A DNA stretch of 64,000 bases from a virus, in the IMG/VR virus record IMGVR_UViG_3300027850_000002, positions 111,416-175,415 of that record. The stretch is one strand, 5' to 3'. The notes under the pieces are model-generated. The model was not told the origin of the DNA. It did not search any database and worked only from the letters and a program-made list of their open reading frames with translations. The first letter of the stretch is position 1, and each line of letters opens with the position of its first letter. Positions 54,571 to 63,377 of this stretch are shown here, piece by piece. A program made the translations under genes and the position numbers.

Positions 54571-55030
54571 ATCCGTTTTAAAACTCGCGATGGGCCTATT
54601 CTGGCCTGGAAGAAAGAAACCCACGGCCCGCCGCAGCGCCTCTACTCTACTCTATCTAGGAGGATCATAATGGTTTTAGTTTAGGGGGACGCTGGGGGCA
54701 ACCAAAACCACGATTAATCGCGACTGCTGCTTTGGGATGGAGGTGTTATTACGGCGTATACTTGATCGCGGGAGCCCGTATTTGTGAGTAGGTTTGTGTA
54801 GGTGGAGATGTGTGAGCCACGGACACGTCCTGAAAACACGTTAAAATCGTTAAAAACATGCCCTCCCGAAAAGAAGTGTGCGCCGTAACAACATGTCCGT
54901 ACTTGTGGAACGGTCGTTTTATTTCTTGTTTTTGATGTACACAACCTTGACCTTCTTGTTACGTTTAACATATCCCTGATTGTGGTCACCTTCGTTTTTC
55001 CAAACCAACTACTCAATTAGGGCATTCGCA
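54571..55030. other. AT-rich intergenic control region
   Basis: About 460 bases without a convincing gene, clearly more AT-rich than the surroundings, between the divergent array and the Myb-like gene. It holds AGGAGG (54658-54663) six bases before a four-codon ORF (MVLV, 54670-54684), an inverted repeat TGGTTTT/AAAACCA (54671-54677 and 54704-54710), CTACT repeats, and a TTG-started 29-residue frame on the minus strand (54919-55008, basic end VKRNKKVKVVYIKNKK). Divergent promoters or an origin are plausible. Confidence 0.4.
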
Positions 55031-55846
55031 ATGTCAAAACATAAAACACACTTTCACTACAGCTTCAAGCCGTTGGACTGGGTGGAGGCGCATAGCTGCG
55101 AGCGTCTCGGTGCACGTTTGCGTGATGATGGATCTACGTTCGAATTCAATGGGTTGAACGCCTGGCAGGCACGGCATCAGTGGCAGCTCGAGGTCCCTCT
55201 GGGTCTCTTCGCACACGATTTCCGTCCCGGCCTCATCACCCCAGAACAAGACGTCGCCGCACGCGACGCCCTCTTCGCCAAGATGCGTCCCAAGCGCTTC
55301 CACCAGGCGCGAGACGTTATCGTGCGCGACGACGTCACGTACTACCGCAAGCCGGTGCTTGAGCAGGTCCGGGGGCATCACGACCACCCCGAGCTGATCG
55401 ACGCCCTGCTGGCGTTCTGGAACGCGGCAGAGCGTGACCGCACAATCATCAAGCCACCCAAGCCCAAGAAGCCCCACCTCGAGCCGTGGGAGCGAAAGCA
55501 ACGCTTCGGCACCGAATGTCGCGGTCCGAGCTGGACAAACGAAGAAGACGACGTGATCCGAAAGTGGTTCGGACGCCGCACCATCGGTCCCTATGCCGGT
55601 TCGCACGTCCCGCTCACATCCGACGAATGGAACACCGTGCTCGACGCCCTTGGTCGCCGTCGCACCAAAGCCGGCGTGCATCAACGTCTCGTCATCCTCA
55701 ACAACCGACTCCGCCAAGAGTTCGTCGATCGCAAGTACATCTTCGGTGGCTTCATCGGACGCGCACACCATGGAGAGTGGTTGAATCGCGTGCTCGGCGA
55801 ACGCCCCCGACCATTGCAGGTGCGACCATCGCGACGACGAGCCTAG
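55031..55846 (+). CDS. Myb/SANT-like DNA-binding protein
   Basis: A 271-residue protein. Residues about 160-225 (RGPSWTNEEDDVIRKWFG, LTSDEWNTVLDALGRRRTKA) fit a Myb/SANT-type helix-turn-helix with the W...eEd...(22)...W..(L).l..RT pattern. The N-terminal 150 residues are unknown and rich in Arg/His. It is the first gene after the AT-rich region and could control either side. Confidence 0.5.
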   Translation: MSKHKTHFHYSFKPLDWVEAHSCERLGARLRDDGSTFEFNGLNAWQARHQWQLEVPLGLFAHDFRPGLITPEQDVAARDALFAKMRPKRFHQARDVIVRDDVTYYRKPVLEQVRGHHDHPELIDALLAFWNAAERDRTIIKPPKPKKPHLEPWERKQRFGTECRGPSWTNEEDDVIRKWFGRRTIGPYAGSHVPLTSDEWNTVLDALGRRRTKAGVHQRLVILNNRLRQEFVDRKYIFGGFIGRAHHGEWLNRVLGERPRPLQVRPSRRRA

Positions 55847-55849
55847 CCC

Positions 55850-55855
55850 TATAAT
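55850..55855 (+). promoter_or_regulatory. TATAAT -10 element, leaderless geometry
   Basis: AGCCCTATAATTTCGAG, ending 11 bases before GTG 55867. No ribosome binding site. It starts the second tail module. Confidence 0.65.
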
Positions 55856-55866
55856 TTCGAGAACCT

Positions 55867-56478
55867 GTGCCACCGCCGAAGGATCTCGTTCGCTTCAAAG
55901 AAGTCCGCGTCGCGGATCTGCGAAACGATCAGAAGACCGCCGCACAGATTCTCAACGCCGACGCTGCGTCGCTCACACAAGAGCAGTTCCAAGAATTCAT
56001 CCTCTCGCAGATCAAGCGCATCATCCACGGCGACAATGTCGGCGTTTGGAAAGACGACTTCCTCGCGCTCGGCATCCTCGACCTGCAGGACATCAGCGCG
56101 GGGCAACTTCTCCCCGCTGACTGCCAAGCCGGCGACTCACCCGGTGCAGCCGTGCGCATCACGGGTCCCTATGTTTTGGGGGTTGCCCAAGTAACGACGT
56201 GCGACGTCTCTATCGCCGGCGGCTATCCAGCGATCGGCATCATCCAATACAAGACAAGCCCCACGCGTTGCTTCGTTCGCATGGCAGGACCGCTCGCGGG
56301 GTACATCACGCTGACGCCCGGCGTGACCTACTTCGTCGGCTTCGACGGCATGCCCGCAGCAGCCCCGCTCCCCGCGTCCATCACCGGCTTCACCGCGGTG
56401 CAGGCACTCGGCGTCGCCATCGACGCAACAACACTGCAAGTCTCCGTCACGCCGAACCGTTTCCTTCGTTCAAGCTGA
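55867..56478 (+). CDS. Tail-fibre module protein
   Basis: A 203-residue protein with GTG start. VRFKEVRVADLRNDQKTAAQ and LNADAASL at the start, a short helix, then a beta-rich body (VRITGPYVLGVAQVTTCDVS) typical of capsid-decorating or fibre-attached beta-sandwich proteins. Function inferred from neighbours. Confidence 0.5.
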   Translation: MPPPKDLVRFKEVRVADLRNDQKTAAQILNADAASLTQEQFQEFILSQIKRIIHGDNVGVWKDDFLALGILDLQDISAGQLLPADCQAGDSPGAAVRITGPYVLGVAQVTTCDVSIAGGYPAIGIIQYKTSPTRCFVRMAGPLAGYITLTPGVTYFVGFDGMPAAAPLPASITGFTAVQALGVAIDATTLQVSVTPNRFLRSS

Positions 56479-56486
56479 CCAACGCC

Positions 56487-56492
56487 TATAAT
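56487..56492 (+). promoter_or_regulatory. TATAAT -10 element, leaderless geometry
   Basis: ACGCCTATAATTCCGG, ending 8 bases before ATG 56501, no ribosome binding site. Confidence 0.65.
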
Positions 56493-56500
56493 TCCGGTGA

Positions 56501-56959
56501 ATGGGCAAGGCATTGCAAACCCCGGAACTCGATGAGGATGGACAGCTCATCCTTCGCGGGGAGCTGTTCTGGAAATGGAAAGCGCTTCACGAAGCGGTGC
56601 AGCGTTGCGACGCTGAGATCAAGCTTCGCAACCCGCTCATCGACGCTCTGCTCGATCAGCAGCCCGACCTGAAGAAGCTGCTCGGCGAGCGCTCGACGTA
56701 CATCCAACAGTCCGTCACCGCACGGCACGAGTACAAGACCGTGCTCGCCGCGCTCGAGGCCCACTTCGGCTTCTCGATGGCGGAGGTCTCGATCGACGAC
56801 ATCACGGGCGTCGTGCATCGCCTCTCGCCCGCGCCCGTGCCCGTCGCGCCAGTGAAGAACGGCGTCAACGCACACACGCCTCGTCGCCCCGCCAAACCAT
56901 CTCCCGTCGCATCCGGCTCCACCACGCGCAAGACACCCACGAAGAAGAAAAGGACGTAG
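56501..56959 (+). CDS. Helical structural/assembly protein
   Basis: A 152-residue protein, mostly helix (FWKWKALHEAVQRCDAEIKL, a coiled-coil-like middle) with a Lys/Pro/Thr tail. It may be a fibre assembly factor or small virion protein. Family not recognised. Confidence 0.45.
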   Translation: MGKALQTPELDEDGQLILRGELFWKWKALHEAVQRCDAEIKLRNPLIDALLDQQPDLKKLLGERSTYIQQSVTARHEYKTVLAALEAHFGFSMAEVSIDDITGVVHRLSPAPVPVAPVKNGVNAHTPRRPAKPSPVASGSTTRKTPTKKKRT

Positions 56960-56962
56960 ACC

Positions 56963-58180
56963 ATGGCCCTCCGCAAGCTTGTCGTATTCAATGCCACCGA
57001 GGGTTATCCCACCGATGTCATCGGCGCCGACGACTTCGATGTTGGCTCTCGCCTTCTCTCCAACGTGCTCAACCCCGTTGCAGCACAGGACGCAGCCACC
57101 AAGGCCTACGTCGATCTCTACGTGCAGGGCATCTCGTGGAAGTCGCCCGTGCGTCTCGCGACTGCGGCGGCTCTGTCGCCTGCGAACACCTACGCCAACG
57201 GCGCCTCGGGCGTCGGCGCGACGCTGACCGCGACCGGCAACGGCACGCTCACCGTCGATGGCTCGCTCACCGTCATTGGCGATCGCATCCTCGTGAGGAA
57301 CGAGGTCGCGGCACTGGGCAACGGTATCTACGTCGTCACCACGGCGGGCGCCGCCGCCGCTGCCTACATCCTCACCCGCGTCACCGACGCCGACATCGCC
57401 GCCGAGCTGCTGCAGGCCGCCGTGTTCGCGCAGGAGGGCACCGCCAACGGCGACATCGCATTCGTCGGCACGGCCAACGCACCGATCACGGTCGGCACCA
57501 CGGCACTGCCGTTCATCGCCTTCACGACCACGACGGCCTACACGTTCGACGCAGGCCTTCTCAACACGGCCGGCGCGATCTCGGTCGAGCTGGACACGGC
57601 CGCTGCAGCAGCGACGGCTGGTAACGGCGGCGGTAGCTCAGGCCTGGAGTTCGACGCAGCAGGCGTCGCAGGCAAGCTTCGCGCAGCCGTTGTTTCAACG
57701 GGCGGTCTGACGCGCCAGGCAACGGGCCTGGGCATCCTCGTTGACCCGGTCGCGAACACCGCCGGCAACAACCCGTCGTCATCGACGTCGGCCACGGGCT
57801 TCAAGGTGCTGCGTGCGCCCAAGGTCGACGACAACTACCTCATCAACTCGGCAGTCGCCGTTGGTGATGCGGTGAACTTCTCAGCCACAGCCAACCGCAT
57901 CAAGAAGAGCGATGCCGCTGTCGACGCGGACTCCCGCGTCATCGGCGTGGCACGCACCGCTGGCACCGTCCCCGGCACCGACACCGTCCAGGTGGTCAGC
58001 GCGGGTCCGTGCCTCGGCGTCATCGCTGGCGCAACGGTCAACACGCCGTACTACCTGCAGAGCGGCGGCGGCATCGGAACCGCGCTGCCCAGCGGTGGCA
58101 CGCGCACCATCCAGGTCGGCAAGGCCATGAACACGACCGACCTCTGGGTGCAGATCATCGACTTCGGCAAGAAGGCGTAG
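56963..58180 (+). CDS. Tail fibre / receptor-binding type protein
   Basis: A 405-residue protein with AAAGGA before the ATG. The N-terminus (NPVAAQDAATKAYVD, then ISWKSPVRLATAAALSPAN, GSLTVIGDRILVRNE and GIYVVTTAG) is the familiar fibre/hyaluronidase-like repeat of phages. The rest is beta-rich. It probably forms trimers. Confidence 0.65.
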   Translation: MALRKLVVFNATEGYPTDVIGADDFDVGSRLLSNVLNPVAAQDAATKAYVDLYVQGISWKSPVRLATAAALSPANTYANGASGVGATLTATGNGTLTVDGSLTVIGDRILVRNEVAALGNGIYVVTTAGAAAAAYILTRVTDADIAAELLQAAVFAQEGTANGDIAFVGTANAPITVGTTALPFIAFTTTTAYTFDAGLLNTAGAISVELDTAAAAATAGNGGGSSGLEFDAAGVAGKLRAAVVSTGGLTRQATGLGILVDPVANTAGNNPSSSTSATGFKVLRAPKVDDNYLINSAVAVGDAVNFSATANRIKKSDAAVDADSRVIGVARTAGTVPGTDTVQVVSAGPCLGVIAGATVNTPYYLQSGGGIGTALPSGGTRTIQVGKAMNTTDLWVQIIDFGKKA

Positions 58181-58191
58181 TCAGATAGGTT

Positions 58192-58566
58192 ATGGCGATC
58201 ATTCGTACCCTTCCTGAGAAAGACTCCACCGAAGGGTACGAGACCGAGTTCGATCGCAATAGCGATGCTGCGGATATGCGTGGCGCGTATTTGCAGAACG
58301 ACGTGAGCAACGACGCGACGGTCTTGGTGTCGCGCGATGCCTCAGACAACCTGACGTTTACGGATCCCGTCGTGGGCGTCACCAAGACGTTGACCGACTT
58401 GCTCGCAGGTGGTGGTGGCGCGAGCGCGCTCGCTCTCAACAAGCACGTGCTGTCCGCGAACTTCACCGTGACAGCGGCGTATGGCGTCGTCGTGCCTCGC
58501 TACATCGAAATCGCAGCAGGCATCACGCTGACGCTCGGCGACGACGCCGACTTGGAGATTTCATGA
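58192..58566 (+). CDS. Small structural protein of the fibre module
   Basis: A 124-residue protein. The first half is polar (DRNSDAADMRGAYLQNDVSN), the second beta-rich and ends in ITLTLGDDADLEI, a strand repeat common near fibre tips. It overlaps the next gene by ATGA. Confidence 0.45.
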   Translation: MAIIRTLPEKDSTEGYETEFDRNSDAADMRGAYLQNDVSNDATVLVSRDASDNLTFTDPVVGVTKTLTDLLAGGGGASALALNKHVLSANFTVTAAYGVVVPRYIEIAAGITLTLGDDADLEIS

Positions 58567-59765
58567 GCTATTTGACGCAATCCAAGTTGGCTGCGCCGTC
58601 CACACCCGCGAGCGGCAAGGGCACCTGGTACATCGACGTAAACGGCGAGCCTCGCTTCAAGGACGACAACGGCGTCGACATCGCGCTCTCTCCGAAGTGG
58701 AAGTACAACTGGATGCGCAACGGCGGCTTCTGGTTCGCACAGCGCCAAGCGCCCGGCACGCTCACGACGTACTCGAACTTGACGGGTCGCGCGATCGCAG
58801 CAGACGGCTGGGGGATCACCAACGAGAACGCGAGCGTGCAGTACCTCCGCGTCGATACGATGACGTCGCCGGAGACGAATCTCTACGCGCGGTACTACGG
58901 ACAGTTTACCAAAATCACTAGCACGGGAAAGCTCGTCATCTCGCAAGTCGTCGAAGGCTTCGATACCGCGAACCTACGCGGCAGCACGTTTCGTATCCAG
59001 GCCAAGATCAAGGCCGTGACCTCGAACATCACGGTGCGGTTGGCGGTCGCGTTCCTGACGACGGGATCACCCGACACAGGCATGCCGGCGACGTTCGTCA
59101 CGGCGTTCGGAGCCAACGCCACCGACCCGACCCTGGGAACCAACCTCGCCTATATCACGCCGAAGGCAGGCGTCAACGCAGACGGCGGCACGGTGCGCGG
59201 CAACGCGATCGACTGCACGGTGACGAGTGCTGTGTGGGGTCGGTTTGGTGGTGTGTTCGACATTCCAACCAGCGCACGCAACATCGTCATCCTGGTCTTC
59301 AGTGACAGCCAGCTCATTCCCAACAACGGTATCTCGATTTCGGAAGTGTCCCTGACGGATGGCCAGGCGACCCAAGACTGGGCGCCCAACTCGATCTCAC
59401 AGGAACTCGTGAAGGTGCAGCGCTTCTACTGCAAGAGCTTCAACATCGACGTGCTGCCTGCGCAAAACGTAGGTCTTGTCGGCGCCGTTCGCGGTTACGT
59501 GAGCGTTGCGGGCGCGACCGCCAACCAGCCTGTCGGTGTGCGGTTCCCCGTGCCAATGCGCGCAGCTCCGACTACCTTCGTGTTCTACAACCCGTCGGCG
59601 GCCAACGCTTTCGCACGCAACACAACAGCAGCAACCAACGCGACCGCGCTCGCCCTGGGCGGAACGTCTGGTGACCAGGGGTTCGACGCGTTCTTCACCG
59701 GCATCGCGGCGTGGACCATCGCGCAGTCGGTTGCGTTTCACTTCACGGCCGACGCGGAGATCTAA
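58563..59765 (+). CDS. Tail fibre protein (paralogue A)
   Basis: A 400-residue protein. GTWYIDVNGEPRFKDDNG starts a fibre-like region, then NWMRNGGFWFAQRQAPGTLT and a beta-sandwich with VSLTDGQATQDWAPNSISQE. Its C-terminal 110 residues match those of the next gene (VQRFYCKSFN, ANAFARNTTAATNATA). Confidence 0.6.
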   Translation: MSYLTQSKLAAPSTPASGKGTWYIDVNGEPRFKDDNGVDIALSPKWKYNWMRNGGFWFAQRQAPGTLTTYSNLTGRAIAADGWGITNENASVQYLRVDTMTSPETNLYARYYGQFTKITSTGKLVISQVVEGFDTANLRGSTFRIQAKIKAVTSNITVRLAVAFLTTGSPDTGMPATFVTAFGANATDPTLGTNLAYITPKAGVNADGGTVRGNAIDCTVTSAVWGRFGGVFDIPTSARNIVILVFSDSQLIPNNGISISEVSLTDGQATQDWAPNSISQELVKVQRFYCKSFNIDVLPAQNVGLVGAVRGYVSVAGATANQPVGVRFPVPMRAAPTTFVFYNPSAANAFARNTTAATNATALALGGTSGDQGFDAFFTGIAAWTIAQSVAFHFTADAEI

Positions 59766-61085
59766 ATGCGCCAGCGAGCGCGGTACGCACCAATGCCGGT
59801 TGCTGGCAAGACGCACCGCTACGTCGAGCGCAACCGTGGGACGACCGACCTCAACGGATTGACGGAGCCTCCGACCATCATCCCGTTCGCACAGGAAGAC
59901 AGCGGTGCTCGCTACACACTGAACCGTGACAGCACGTACAACTATCTTCGCAACGCTGGGTTCTGGTCTACCCAACATCAACGGTTGGGCGTTACCGGCT
60001 TGCCCCAAATATTCATCCCTGCGGGCACGCGGATCATGGCGTTTGACGGTTGGGCTCTTAACATGGGGTCGACTACAGGTAATAACGCGGTGACCCGCGT
60101 GTCAGCTGTCACAAACGGGCAATACTACAGAAACCCGTACTATTCAGCAGTCGTAAGACAGTGGGACGGTGTCGACTTCGCAGGTCGATGGATGTGGTCA
60201 CAGGTGATCGAAGCCTCCGACGTTGCAACATTGCGAGGCAAGGTTGTAAGGCTGCAGGCAAAGGTGACCTGCCCGAGTTTTTGGATCGCGAACGCGAGGT
60301 TTAACAACTCGGTGATTCGACTCGGCCTGTTGAAGTTATCAGGCGGGACGGACGACACGATTCCAACGACGTTCACGACGAACTCCACGGCAGGTGTTAT
60401 CCCGACGTTTGGAACCGGGCTCTCCCTCATTCCACCTTTGACCTACGGTATAGATGGCGCTGGTGCAGACCAGTACTCGCTCTTCTCCAACGACCCCGGC
60501 GCCACCAAACTGCCCTTTTTTGCCGACTTCGAATCAACCATCGCGACGTACCCGTTCGGTAGGAGGCTCGGTGGACTGTGGCAAATCCCTTCTGACGCTC
60601 AGAACCTAATCTTCGTGGTATGGACACACAATGTGACGACGGGCGGGTTTGGCGGCATGGGTCTTGTCCTATCACAACCACAGCTCACCGTCGGTGAGTC
60701 CGTCAAAGAGTGGACGTGCCTGTCACCTGCGCTTGAGCGTGTACGCAGCCAGCGGTTCGTATGTAGCAGCTTCAACGATAACCCAAGACAGAACGCAGGG
60801 CTCGCAGGCGCTCTTCGCGGGCACGCGAACGCCGCGGGTGCTGCTGCCGACCAGGTTCTGCCCGTACGATTCCCTGTCCAGATGCACCGCGCACCCACAA
60901 TCACGCTCTACAACCCGCTCGCCGCCAACGCGTTCGTGCGCAACACCGTCAACATCACGGATGCGAGCGCGTCGTCGTTCGCGAATGCGTCCGAGCAAGG
61001 GGCAGACATAACGTTCACCGGACTGAGTACCTGGGACGTAGGAGCGTCTGTCGCTGTACATTACAAGGCAAGCGCTGAACTATAG
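59766..61085 (+). CDS. Tail fibre protein (paralogue B)
   Basis: A 439-residue protein beginning at the base after the previous stop. NYLRNAGFWSTQHQRLGVTG, then QLTVGESVKEWTCLSPALER, RSQRFVCSSFNDN and NPLAANAFVRNTVNITDAS correspond to paralogue A in order. The pair may give the phage alternative host-binding tips. Confidence 0.6.
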   Translation: MRQRARYAPMPVAGKTHRYVERNRGTTDLNGLTEPPTIIPFAQEDSGARYTLNRDSTYNYLRNAGFWSTQHQRLGVTGLPQIFIPAGTRIMAFDGWALNMGSTTGNNAVTRVSAVTNGQYYRNPYYSAVVRQWDGVDFAGRWMWSQVIEASDVATLRGKVVRLQAKVTCPSFWIANARFNNSVIRLGLLKLSGGTDDTIPTTFTTNSTAGVIPTFGTGLSLIPPLTYGIDGAGADQYSLFSNDPGATKLPFFADFESTIATYPFGRRLGGLWQIPSDAQNLIFVVWTHNVTTGGFGGMGLVLSQPQLTVGESVKEWTCLSPALERVRSQRFVCSSFNDNPRQNAGLAGALRGHANAAGAAADQVLPVRFPVQMHRAPTITLYNPLAANAFVRNTVNITDASASSFANASEQGADITFTGLSTWDVGASVAVHYKASAEL

Positions 61086-61122
61086 GTCCGACCTAGTGTA
61101 GGGTTCTCCCAAGGAGATGTAT

Positions 61123-61359
61123 ATGAAGCTACTGCTCACTGCCATCCTCATCACAGCAACCATCACCGCCGTCTCGTCGGCGGTGTTCACCCCCACGAAC
61201 TACGGGTACCAGAACATCGTCGTGACAGGCGTCGACGACATGCTCCATGACGGCAACATCGTCTATTACACCCTCACGGACTTCTGCACGAGCACGGACC
61301 TTGCCTACAATGGCTCGAATCCCACCACAGTGGCGTTGTCCAACAAAGACAATGACTGA
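61123..61359 (+). CDS. Small secreted or membrane-tethered protein
   Basis: A 78-residue protein behind AAGGAG. It has a signal-like N-terminus (MKLLLTAILITATITAVSSA), then polar residues with one Cys. It is placed among fibre genes. Function unknown. Confidence 0.5.
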   Translation: MKLLLTAILITATITAVSSAVFTPTNYGYQNIVVTGVDDMLHDGNIVYYTLTDFCTSTDLAYNGSNPTTVALSNKDND

Positions 61360-61365
61360 TCTTTG

Positions 61366-61650
61366 ATGAAGATCATCATCGAGCGAATCACGGCGTTGAC
61401 CAACCAGAAGGTCACCAAGGAGCTGGTCGCCGTCATCGACGCCGACATGCTCCCTGCACTTCCGGGCGACGCCTTGTGGATCGCCGATGACAACGGCTCG
61501 CGCGAGCGCCACATCATCCTGGCTGTTCGCCCGTGCGTCCAAGGCACTCAGGTCGCGCAGATCTTAGACGTCGCCAAGGCAAGCCTGGCCAAGACGCTCG
61601 ACCGCGCCATGCTCGCCAAGGCCCAAGGCGACACCGAGACGTCGTCATGA
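61366..61650 (+). CDS. Hypothetical protein
   Basis: A 94-residue protein, helical C-terminus (VAKASLAKTLDRAMLAKA). Coupled to the next gene by ATGA. Function unknown. Confidence 0.45.
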   Translation: MKIIIERITALTNQKVTKELVAVIDADMLPALPGDALWIADDNGSRERHIILAVRPCVQGTQVAQILDVAKASLAKTLDRAMLAKAQGDTETSS

Positions 61651-61859
61651 CGCACGTCCTCTCCATCGAGACGAGCAACGGCGCCATCTCGGTGTTCACG
61701 TGCCCCCTTCCCTGGGGCCCGCAAGGACCGACGGTGACGCTCAACGGCCGCGCCTTGTCCGAGGGCTACACCATCCTCTCGAGCACGCAGGTTCGTTTCA
61801 CCGAAGCGCCTCGTATGGACGATGTCGTCGGTTTCTTCGTGGCGACGACCTACACTTAG
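61647..61859 (+). CDS. Small beta-rich protein
   Basis: A 70-residue protein. PQGPTVTLNGRALSEGYTIL and VRFTEAPRMDDVVGFFVATT resemble short beta-sandwich pieces found in phage head or fibre genes (the V.LNG...y.....v.F..aP..gD.v...Y pattern). Probably structural. Confidence 0.5.
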   Translation: MTHVLSIETSNGAISVFTCPLPWGPQGPTVTLNGRALSEGYTILSSTQVRFTEAPRMDDVVGFFVATTYT

Positions 61860-61862
61860 GTC

Positions 61863-62318
61863 ATGGCCAACACGCGCATCATGTTGATGCAGGGGCTGAT
61901 CGACGGTTCCAACCGTGTGTTCAGCACCGGCGTGCCCTACGTGCTGGGCTCGACCGCGTACATCCTCAACGGCCGCATCCACAACCGCCTGGGCTCGGAC
62001 AGCGACTACGGCTACGTCGAGTCCAACCCCGACTCCGGCGAGATCACGGTCGACGTTGCACCACTCACCGACGACGTCGTGCAGCTGTTCTTCTGGGACC
62101 GTGTGGTGTCGCCGCCATCGCCCATCCAGCAGCTCACGGGCGTCGTGGTGACGGGGGCGACGCTCACCGGCGTTGCTCGAGAGCCTGTGGTCGAACGTCT
62201 CTCGGGCGTCGTGCGCACGCGTGCGTTGCAAGGTGCCGTCCGAAGCCCCGACGAAACACGGCTCGCGGGCGTCGTCCGCACGCAACGAATCATCGGAACG
62301 ATCAAGGAGCGATGCTGA
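61863..62318 (+). CDS. Structural protein with C-terminal repeats
   Basis: A 151-residue protein. The first half repeats the pattern of the previous gene (STAYILNGRI, GEITVDVAPLTDDVVQLFFW). The last 65 residues contain four related units (LTGVVVTGATLTG, LSGVVRTRALQGA, LAGVVRTQRIIGT). TACACT at 61851-61856 lies 6 bases before the ATG and could be a further leaderless promoter. Confidence 0.5.
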   Translation: MANTRIMLMQGLIDGSNRVFSTGVPYVLGSTAYILNGRIHNRLGSDSDYGYVESNPDSGEITVDVAPLTDDVVQLFFWDRVVSPPSPIQQLTGVVVTGATLTGVAREPVVERLSGVVRTRALQGAVRSPDETRLAGVVRTQRIIGTIKERC

Positions 62319-62968
62319 TGTCCAACCGTATCTCCCTCATCCGCGGCACGACCAAAAAACTGAGCGTTGACCTCGTCGACGAGACCGGCGAGCCCATCGC
62401 AGTCAGCCGTCTTGTCGGTGCAACGGCCGAGTTCCTGATGCGCGAGGCGCCCGAGGATGTCGTCAACATCCTGCGCTACACGACCGCGCTCAATCCGACG
62501 AACCTCGCGTTCCAGGTCGGCGTGCCCGTGCTCGACCTGACGTTCCTCGCGACCGACACCCCGACGCTCGCGCTCAAGCTCTACTACTACCAGGTGATGG
62601 TCACGCTCACGACGGGCGACGTGCTTCCCGTCATCGAGTGGGACCTGCTCGACCTGAACCTCGGCGGCGCTGCTGTCGTGCCGCCCGCACCGTTCGCGAG
62701 CACGGTGACGATCACGGCCGACTACCCACTGTCCAACGACATGACGTACATGACGCCGGGCGGCTCGCCGATCGTCGGTGCGCAGGTACGGCTCTACTTG
62801 AAGAGCGAGTACGACATCGGCAACCTCGCGAATCCGATCGGCATCACGACGACGGACACGCACGGCAAGTGGATGAACCCGATCCTCGTGCTGCCGGGCT
62901 ACACGTACGTCGCACGCTTCGAGAAGCCCAACGAGTTCGGACCCGACAAGGTCGAGTTTTTCGCCTAG
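62318..62968 (+). CDS. Beta-rich structural protein
   Basis: A 216-residue protein behind AAGGAG in a TGATG overlap. The N-terminal half (IRGTTKKLSVDLVDETGEPI, KLYYYQVMVTLTTGDVLPVI) and the C-terminal half (GSPIVGAQVRLYL...YTYVARFEKPNEFGP) look like two immunoglobulin-like or carbohydrate-binding-like domains of phage fibres. Confidence 0.5.
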   Translation: MSNRISLIRGTTKKLSVDLVDETGEPIAVSRLVGATAEFLMREAPEDVVNILRYTTALNPTNLAFQVGVPVLDLTFLATDTPTLALKLYYYQVMVTLTTGDVLPVIEWDLLDLNLGGAAVVPPAPFASTVTITADYPLSNDMTYMTPGGSPIVGAQVRLYLKSEYDIGNLANPIGITTTDTHGKWMNPILVLPGYTYVARFEKPNEFGPDKVEFFA

Positions 62969-63222
62969 CTCAACTCGTCGAGACGGCCGAACTGATTCTC
63001 GAGCCTAGCCAGTATGGCAGGGCTTTCGGTGTGAAGGCGTGCGCGTTCTTGAACAAGAAATTGTTTGAGCGCCGCTTCGAAAATCGCGCGTAGCGTCGCG
63101 CGTTCCCCGCGTTCTTTCCTGTGCATCATGCGAAGCATGTCGAGCTTAATACGCAGCGTGTACGGCAGCTCAACACTCAGTACGGCTGTCTTGTTTGGAC
63201 CAGCATCCTTGGTGGATGGCAT
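62965..63222 (-). CDS. Small ribbon-helix-helix-like protein
   Basis: An 85-residue protein convergent with the fibre module, overlapping it by 4 bases. TAVLSVELPYTLRIKLDMLR then helices ATLRAIFEAALKQFL suggests a strand followed by two helices as in RHH repressors. AGGAG lies 11 bases before the ATG. Confidence 0.5.
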   Translation of the reverse strand: MPSTKDAGPNKTAVLSVELPYTLRIKLDMLRMMHRKERGERATLRAIFEAALKQFLVQERARLHTESPAILARLENQFGRLDELS

Positions 63223-63293
63223 GTCGATTGCGCTCCTACAAAAATAGGTTTGTGGGTGTCCGACCGTCTAAACGGGACTGGATGCTACTAACA

Positions 63294-63368
63294 TGGACGG
63301 CTTGAGCACCATGAACAGCACGTCGTACGTCTTGTACGCCGTTGCAGCGCGCGTGTTTATCGTGTAAG
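63294..63368 (+). CDS. Possible 24-residue peptide gene
   Basis: A short hydrophobic frame (MDGLSTMNSTSYVLYAVAAR) in the 155-base gap before the nuclease gene. No ribosome binding site. The gap also contains GTCTAAA (63271), part of the second promoter type, but without the matching TATAAG. Confidence 0.2.
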
Positions 63369-63377
63369 CCTCAGAGG

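Noticed and set aside
54714-55016. 100-residue minus-strand frame in the AT-rich region
   Set aside because: Mixed low-complexity sequence with no start signal and overlap with the control region; not convincing as a gene.
61851-61856. TACACT as a further leaderless -10
   Set aside because: It is six bases before ATG 61863 but lies in coding sequence and lacks the CCT...T flanks, so chance is likely.
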